Both the position numbers and the translations under genes were made by a program. A stretch of DNA of 25,828 nucleotides from CAZBYL01 sp964522805 (GTDB lineage Bacteria; Synergistota; Synergistia; Synergistales; Synergistaceae). The stretch lies in assembly GCA_964522805.1 (NCBI GenBank), contig CAZFWP010000014.1:1-25828 (forward strand). The letters run 5' to 3'. The notes under the pieces were generated by a model. It was not told the DNA's origin, did no database searches, and saw only the letters and a list, made by a program, of their open reading frames with translations. Numbering within the stretch: the stretch's first letter is position 1; each line of letters opens with the position of its first letter. This document shows positions 21,930 through 25,828 of this stretch, piece after piece.

Positions 21930-23081
21930 ATGCACGACATAGAATCCATATTTGAAAAGATGAGAGAGGGCGTCCGTATGGGCCCGATACAGGTGAAAGA
22001 ACTCAAAGAGGCGGGCGTGCCAGTAGTGGGAACCTACTGCACCTACACCCCATGGGAGCTGATACGCGCCGCAGGCGGCATCGCCGTAACGCTTTGCAGC
22101 ACCAGCGAAAAACCCATCGCCGCAGCCGAACTCCATCTGCCGAGAAACCTCTGTCCGCTCATCAAATCCAGCTACGGTTTCGCTCTCACAGACACCTGTC
22201 CTTACTTTCACTTCTGTGACCTTGTCGTTGGCGAAACCACCTGTGACGGTAAGAAAAAAATGTATGAATACTTAGCGGAACTGCGCCCCACTCACGTCAT
22301 GCAGCTGCCTCAGACAACAGACCACGTTCTCTCTCAGGAACTGTGGCGATATGAGGTCATGAGGCTCAAAAAAAAGCTGGAAGAACAATTCGGCGTACAA
22401 ATTACAGAAGAAAAACTCCGTGCCGCCATAGAGCTGCGCAACAAAATGCACCAAACCATGCTGCGCTTCTACGACCTATCGCAGCTGGACGCGCCCGTGG
22501 TCACAGGGCGTGAGACCATGCTGGTCTCCGACTATCTCAAATTCACCTTTGACTATGAAAAATCGATGGCTTTAGTAGATGAGCTGACAAAAAAACTAAA
22601 GGAAAACTACCTTGAGGGCGAAAGGCGCGTTAACCCCGACGCCGTTCGCATACTCATTACCGGCTGCCCGATGGGTAAATCGCTGGAAAAGGTGGCGGAC
22701 GCCATAGAATCCCCCGATGCGGGCGGTGTGGTTGTCGGTTTTGAAAACTGCGGCAACCTCAAATGCTCCTCCATCGCTGTTGACGAAACCAAAGATCCCA
22801 TCTCCGCCATCACCGAAAAATACCTTAATATCCCCTGCTCGGTAATGTCTCCCAACCATGGCCGCATTGCCCTCATTAAAGAATACGTGCAAAAATATCG
22901 GGCTGCCGGCGTTGCCGACGTCATCTTACAGGCCTGCCACACCTACAGTGTTGAGAGCAGAGCCATCAAAGAAGCACTGAAAAAAGAAAACGTCGGCTAC
23001 ATCTCAATAGAGACAGACTACTCACAAGGCGACAGCGGACAGCTCTCCACCAGATTCGGCGCCTTTACGGAGATGCTCTGA
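21930..23081 (+). CDS. Double-cubane-cluster-type anaerobic reductase (HgdB/2-hydroxyacyl-CoA dehydratase family)
   Basis: This 383-residue cytoplasmic protein belongs to the HgdB/FldB family and best fits the single-subunit group named double-cubane-cluster protein (DCCP), first characterised from Carboxydothermus hydrogenoformans. Those proteins hold an [8Fe-9S] double cubane and carry out ATP-driven low-potential reductions; their natural substrate is unknown. Visible motifs are GTYCTYTPWEL (Cys37), LPRNLCPLIKSSYGF (Cys75), TDTCPYFHFCD (Cys90, Cys96), VGETTCDGKKKMYEYL (Cys105), TGCPMG (Cys246), FENCGNLKCSS (Cys274, Cys279) and QACHTYSVES (Cys336), enough Cys for the cluster. A true two-subunit acyl-CoA dehydratase would need a second, related subunit, which is absent. 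The activase follows with a one-base overlap. Confidence 0.87.
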   Translation: MHDIESIFEKMREGVRMGPIQVKELKEAGVPVVGTYCTYTPWELIRAAGGIAVTLCSTSEKPIAAAELHLPRNLCPLIKSSYGFALTDTCPYFHFCDLVVGETTCDGKKKMYEYLAELRPTHVMQLPQTTDHVLSQELWRYEVMRLKKKLEEQFGVQITEEKLRAAIELRNKMHQTMLRFYDLSQLDAPVVTGRETMLVSDYLKFTFDYEKSMALVDELTKKLKENYLEGERRVNPDAVRILITGCPMGKSLEKVADAIESPDAGGVVVGFENCGNLKCSSIAVDETKDPISAITEKYLNIPCSVMSPNHGRIALIKEYVQKYRAAGVADVILQACHTYSVESRAIKEALKKENVGYISIETDYSQGDSGQLSTRFGAFTEML

Positions 23082-23848
23082 TGCTTACCGTAGGCATAGA
23101 TATCGGCTCTACTGCGGTAAAAGCGGCTCTATGGGACGGTGCGGACTTTCAGACTTTCCTGTTCCCAACAGGATGGAATCCCCAAGAATCCTCACGCGAA
23201 GCCTTTGAAGCTCTGCTTCAAAAAGCAGGGGCGAAGCGTGAGGATATCACCCAAATTATCTCCACCGGCTACGGGCGTAAAATGTGCGCCATTGCACATA
23301 AAAAAGTCACCGAAATTACCTGCCACGCGGCCGGTGCGGCAAAAATGACGCATGGCGCGCGGACTTTACTGGACATCGGCGGGCAAGACAGCAAAGTTAT
23401 CCTCATGGAAGCGGACGGAAAAGTAAAAGACTTTCTCATGAATGACAAATGCGCCGCCGGAACAGGACGTTTCTTACAAAATATGGCGGTGCTGCTGGAA
23501 TACAGCCTGGAGGACTTTGCCGAAATCTCTCGTGACACCGAGCCTCAGCCCATCACCAACATGTGCACGGTTTTTGCGGAAACAGAGGTCATCAGCTTGT
23601 TGGCGCGCGGTGTACCAAAATCCTCTATTGCTCTTGGGCTGCTGGAGGCGGCGGCAAGCCGCGCTGCGGCGATGGTTGGGCGCCTCTCGTCTGAGGGAGC
23701 TCTTGCCTTTACCGGCGGGGCTGCGCTCAACCCCCTGCTTGCTGAGCTCATTGCCAAACATAGCGGGCGCGAAGTTTTAATACCGCCTCAGCCTCAGTTT
23801 GCCGGTGCATTCGGTGCAGCTCTGATCGCAGCACAAAAAAACCAATGA
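23081..23848 (+). CDS. BadF/HgdC-type activating ATPase (activase of the adjacent reductase)
   Basis: Activases of this family are homodimers with one [4Fe-4S] cluster at the dimer interface. They hydrolyse ATP to push an electron onto the partner at very low potential. The 255-residue length is usual. The acetate/sugar kinase-Hsc70-actin fold is marked by GIDIGSTAVKAALW (phosphate 1), DIGGQDSKVILM (phosphate 2) and FTGGAALNPLL (adenosine). The cluster ligands are Cys124 in NDKCAAGTGRFL and Cys162 in NMCTVFAETEV, both intact. The ATG overlaps the reductase stop by one base, strong evidence that the two work together. A ferredoxin must supply electrons but is not encoded nearby. No clear terminator follows. 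Confidence 0.93.
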   Translation: MLTVGIDIGSTAVKAALWDGADFQTFLFPTGWNPQESSREAFEALLQKAGAKREDITQIISTGYGRKMCAIAHKKVTEITCHAAGAAKMTHGARTLLDIGGQDSKVILMEADGKVKDFLMNDKCAAGTGRFLQNMAVLLEYSLEDFAEISRDTEPQPITNMCTVFAETEVISLLARGVPKSSIALGLLEAAASRAAAMVGRLSSEGALAFTGGAALNPLLAELIAKHSGREVLIPPQPQFAGAFGAALIAAQKNQ

Positions 23849-24335
23849 CATACTCCATGGTCACGATAAAAAGTCGGCGGGGCTGCTTTAAACCGCATAA
23901 AACAAAACTGCGCCGAGTGACAAAACCGATGCCCTCCGCATAGAATGACATTTATGCAAAAGCACAGATTTTTTGTAGAGAACTTGAAAAATAAATCAAT
24001 ATTGGCTGATTAAAAGGGAAAATAAATGCTTTCTTGTTAGGAAAAATAATATTTTTTTAGTCTCTTGAACAAAACAAAAAAAGGTTATCCATTATATAAT
24101 CTAACAAAGAAAGCGTAGGAATTTTATCCTGCGGAATCTCTACCGTAAAAATAAAGCCTTGCGGGAACTAAAACAGCAGCTTTGATTTTTACGTTTGTAT
24201 GATAAAAATACAGCCCTCCAGAATCTGTTCGGATGTTACACCGCCCCACGAACGGTTAGACTTTTTCGGACAGACTCCTTTTTTCCGGCCGACTACATCT
24301 CCGGGAGGCCGGATTCCTTGACATCAAAGCACTTA

Positions 24336-24390
24336 CCCCGCGCCTTCAAAAATCCCTTTTTGTGTGCACAGGCGCGGGGAAGTTTTATTT
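24336..24390 (+). terminator. Terminator-like hairpin in the intergenic region
   Basis: CCCCGCGCC (24336-24344) pairs perfectly with GGCGCGGGG (24371-24379). The loop contains its own small stem (CAAAAA / TTTTTG). The tail AAGTTTTATTT is T-rich but interrupted. It could end a transcript starting upstream; no gene is known there. Confidence 0.5.
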
Positions 24391-24666
24391 CTCAAAACCA
24401 AGAACTACCAAAAACTGCACTGCTTTTCCCATACTCTATTAAACGATGCCGACCCCAAAGCAAGAATGGCTGCTGAGACAAAAGGCTGCGTATCTTAGAA
24501 AAAATGAACCGCTTTCAGTAACAAAAAATGTTTTTTTGCCCAAAAACCTCATCCACCAATGAAAATATTTTAAATAAAAATCGACTTTTCACAAAATTTA
24601 AATACAAAAAACCACTGCCATTCTACGGTAAGTACCTTATAATCAATTGTTTTTTGAAAAAAAGGC

Positions 24667-24697
24667 TTGACTATTGCCTTGCCTCGGTTATCATAAT
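24667..24697 (+). promoter_or_regulatory. Possible promoter of the lytic transglycosylase gene
   Basis: TTGACT (24667-24672) is a good -35 box. The best -10 match, CATAAT (24692-24697), lies 19 bases on, longer than ideal; ATCATA at 24690 has 17-base spacing but is a weaker match. The leader would be about 85 bases. Confidence 0.35.
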
Positions 24698-24786
24698 TAA
24701 TGCGTTAAGAGTACCTGTCGGGCAGTCGTTTTTACATTTTTATTTAATTTCAGTTCGACAAGTTCCCGTACCGCTAGGAGGTCAAT

Positions 24787-25644
24787 ATGCGAAAAATCTG
24801 GAAAATGCGGAAGGTCTTTCTTCCGCAGGCAGTCACCTTGCTGATACTGGTAATATCAGCCGCCTTAGCCCCTAATATGGGTATGGGCAGCACAGCACTG
24901 CCTAAGACTGAAAGCTCTGCCTCGGACGGCACAATAATCACCACCACATATGAAAGCGGCGCAGAAGGCGGCGTTGTTGTCAAGACACGCTCCACAGTAC
25001 TTATGCCCGAAGAAAAGAGCGTCTCTTTAAAAGTTAGCAAGCCCGCAGCCGCTGAGGAAGACCTTGATTTTGACGAGTCCGTAATGAGTGCTCTTGCCAA
25101 AATGGGTCTGACGGAAGACCACATCGATATGTGGTCGGATCAGCATCCCCGTACGACGCTGAAAAACCTTGCCGGCATGTCCGAATCAAAACAGCGCAAA
25201 GTTGCGAATGTGGCGACTTTTATCCGCAAAGTAAACAAAAACATCTCTCCCAAAATAGCTTGGAGAGAGGCTTGCGCGCTCGTCTACTACAGCCACAAAT
25301 ATGGTGTGCCCACAGACCTTTCAGTCGGAATAGCCAAAGCGGAAAGCCGCTTCAATCCAAGTGCGCAAAGCAAAGGCGGAGCGGTAGGTGTAATGCAGGT
25401 AATGTGGAGGGTTCACAACGGAATGCTCTCCAAAAAAGGTATCGCCACGACCAGAGACCATATGTTTGATCCGGAACGCGGCGTTGAAGCGGGGGTAATG
25501 ATCCTTTCCCGCTACATCGGCGCATACGGCACGGTGCAGAAGGCTCTGAACCGCTACTATGGCGGCATCTCCACGGCGTACCTCAAGAAAGTCAACAAAA
25601 ACATGGCAATGCTGGAAAAACACACCAGTGCCACGGGATTCTAA
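24787..25644 (+). CDS. Lytic transglycosylase, SLT domain
   Basis: This 285-residue protein is a predicted peptidoglycan-cleaving enzyme. The N-terminus has positive residues and a hydrophobic stretch (about 12-30), a signal peptide or membrane anchor without a lipobox, followed by a Ser/Thr/Glu-rich linker to about 90 with no recognised fold. The C-terminal SLT domain (about 165-275) has the catalytic Glu186 in GIAKAESRFNPSAQSKGG, then AVGVMQVM (usual GxMQxxP or GLMQV), FDPERGVEAGVMILSRYI and ALNRYYGG (usual AYNaG). It stands alone with its own AGGAGGT ribosome binding site (24776-24782) and its own terminator. It could serve wall remodelling or secretion; no secretion genes are near. Confidence 0.9.
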   Translation: MRKIWKMRKVFLPQAVTLLILVISAALAPNMGMGSTALPKTESSASDGTIITTTYESGAEGGVVVKTRSTVLMPEEKSVSLKVSKPAAAEEDLDFDESVMSALAKMGLTEDHIDMWSDQHPRTTLKNLAGMSESKQRKVANVATFIRKVNKNISPKIAWREACALVYYSHKYGVPTDLSVGIAKAESRFNPSAQSKGGAVGVMQVMWRVHNGMLSKKGIATTRDHMFDPERGVEAGVMILSRYIGAYGTVQKALNRYYGGISTAYLKKVNKNMAMLEKHTSATGF

Positions 25645-25699
25645 TTTCCGAAACATCAACTCTCAAAAGTAATCTGGTACACAACTAAGCTCTAACGCA

Positions 25700-25733
25700 G
25701 ACAAAAGCCGCCCTCAAATGGGCGGCTTTTGTC
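25700..25733 (+). terminator. Intrinsic terminator after the lytic transglycosylase gene
   Basis: GACAAAAGCCGCCC (25700-25713) pairs perfectly over 14 bp with 25720-25733 around a six-base loop. The T run lies within the stem end, typical of symmetric, bidirectional terminators. The remaining bases to 25828 hold no visible gene; they end in the palindrome AAACTAGTTT (25811-25820). Confidence 0.88.
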
Positions 25734-25828
25734 ATGCAAAGGAAAGCCGCCTGCGGCAATCATTGAAACGCATGTAAGCGTCAAACCTGCCGTACCTACC
25801 GTTCCCTCCCAAACTAGTTTAAACTTCT

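Larger units (their letters stand above)
23849..24786. other. Long intergenic region with several hairpins
   Basis: I see no convincing gene in 938 bases. The stretch 23960-24110 is AT-rich and contains TATAAT (24095-24100). Downstream lie hairpins: CGTAGGA / TCCTGCG (24114-24133), a 14-bp stem with one bulge (24144-24157 with 24179-24193), GTTCG / CGAAC (24227-24253), CCGGCC / GGCCGG (24285-24312), and the terminator-like stem at 24336-24390. Together these could be a structured RNA. An open frame at 24195-24476 has no ribosome binding site and overlaps these stems. Confidence 0.4.

Noticed and set aside
21930..23848. 2-hydroxyglutaryl- or phenyllactyl-CoA dehydratase operon
   Set aside because: Those enzymes need two related HgdA/HgdB-type subunits and usually a CoA-transferase. 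Only one subunit is present and its motifs fit the double-cubane single-subunit group better.
24195..24476. 93-codon open frame before the lytic transglycosylase
   Set aside because: No ribosome binding site, no family resemblance, and it overlaps several inverted repeats.
25811..25820. AAACTAGTTT palindrome at the right edge as a third his-type operator
   Set aside because: It shares only the CTAG core with the his elements, lacks the flanking bases, and the gene it might control is outside the window.

Overview
This window looks like part of a chromosome from a strictly anaerobic, fermentative bacterium, seen as one scaffold of a draft or metagenome assembly (it holds a 100-N gap). Roughly half the bases are G or C, and several intergenic stretches are very AT-rich. 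The short HisG plus HisZ pair, tandem M20 amidohydrolases beside a carrier, and a double-cubane-cluster reductase with its activase fit Synergistota or Negativicutes (Firmicutes). I lean to Synergistota, but nothing here proves the phylum. There are no IS elements, phage genes, CRISPR arrays, rRNAs or tRNAs that I can see.

Left part (1-2400): about 650 bases without a convincing gene, then a YhcH/YjgK/YiaL-family protein and an EamA-type drug/metabolite exporter. A bidirectional terminator separates these from the his region.

Histidine locus (2514-10142): hisC on the minus strand diverges from a tight plus-strand run hisZ-hisG-hisB-hisA-hisIE-hisF, and hisD faces it from the right on the minus strand. 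HisZ and HisG form ATP phosphoribosyltransferase. HisIE, HisA, HisF, HisB, HisC and HisD cover most later steps. HisH (glutaminase partner of HisF) and histidinol-phosphate phosphatase are not in the window. A conserved 30-33 base element lies just upstream of both hisZ and hisD and is a candidate shared operator.

Amidohydrolase locus (10295-13995, minus strand): a predicted multi-pass carrier followed by two tandem, paralogous M20D amidohydrolases, probably one operon for uptake and hydrolysis of N-acylated amino acids or small peptides. It has a good promoter and a strong UUCG-loop terminator.

Phosphate locus (14719-18301, plus): pstS, then a 290-base gap with hairpins, then overlapping or abutting pstC-pstA-pstB. 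No phoU or phoBR is present.

Most unusual locus (18751-23848, plus): a NitT/TauT-type ABC importer (binding protein, permease, ATPase) followed directly by a double-cubane-cluster-type reductase of the HgdB family and its BadF/HgdC-type activating ATPase. The layout suggests that an imported small molecule is the substrate of a low-potential, ATP-driven reduction. The binding protein has an odd Cys-Cys-Cys run. The N gap lies at the start of the permease and is flanked by identical 55-base copies, which looks like an unmerged contig overlap.

Right part (23849-25828): a 938-base intergenic region with several hairpins, then a lytic transglycosylase and a strong terminator.
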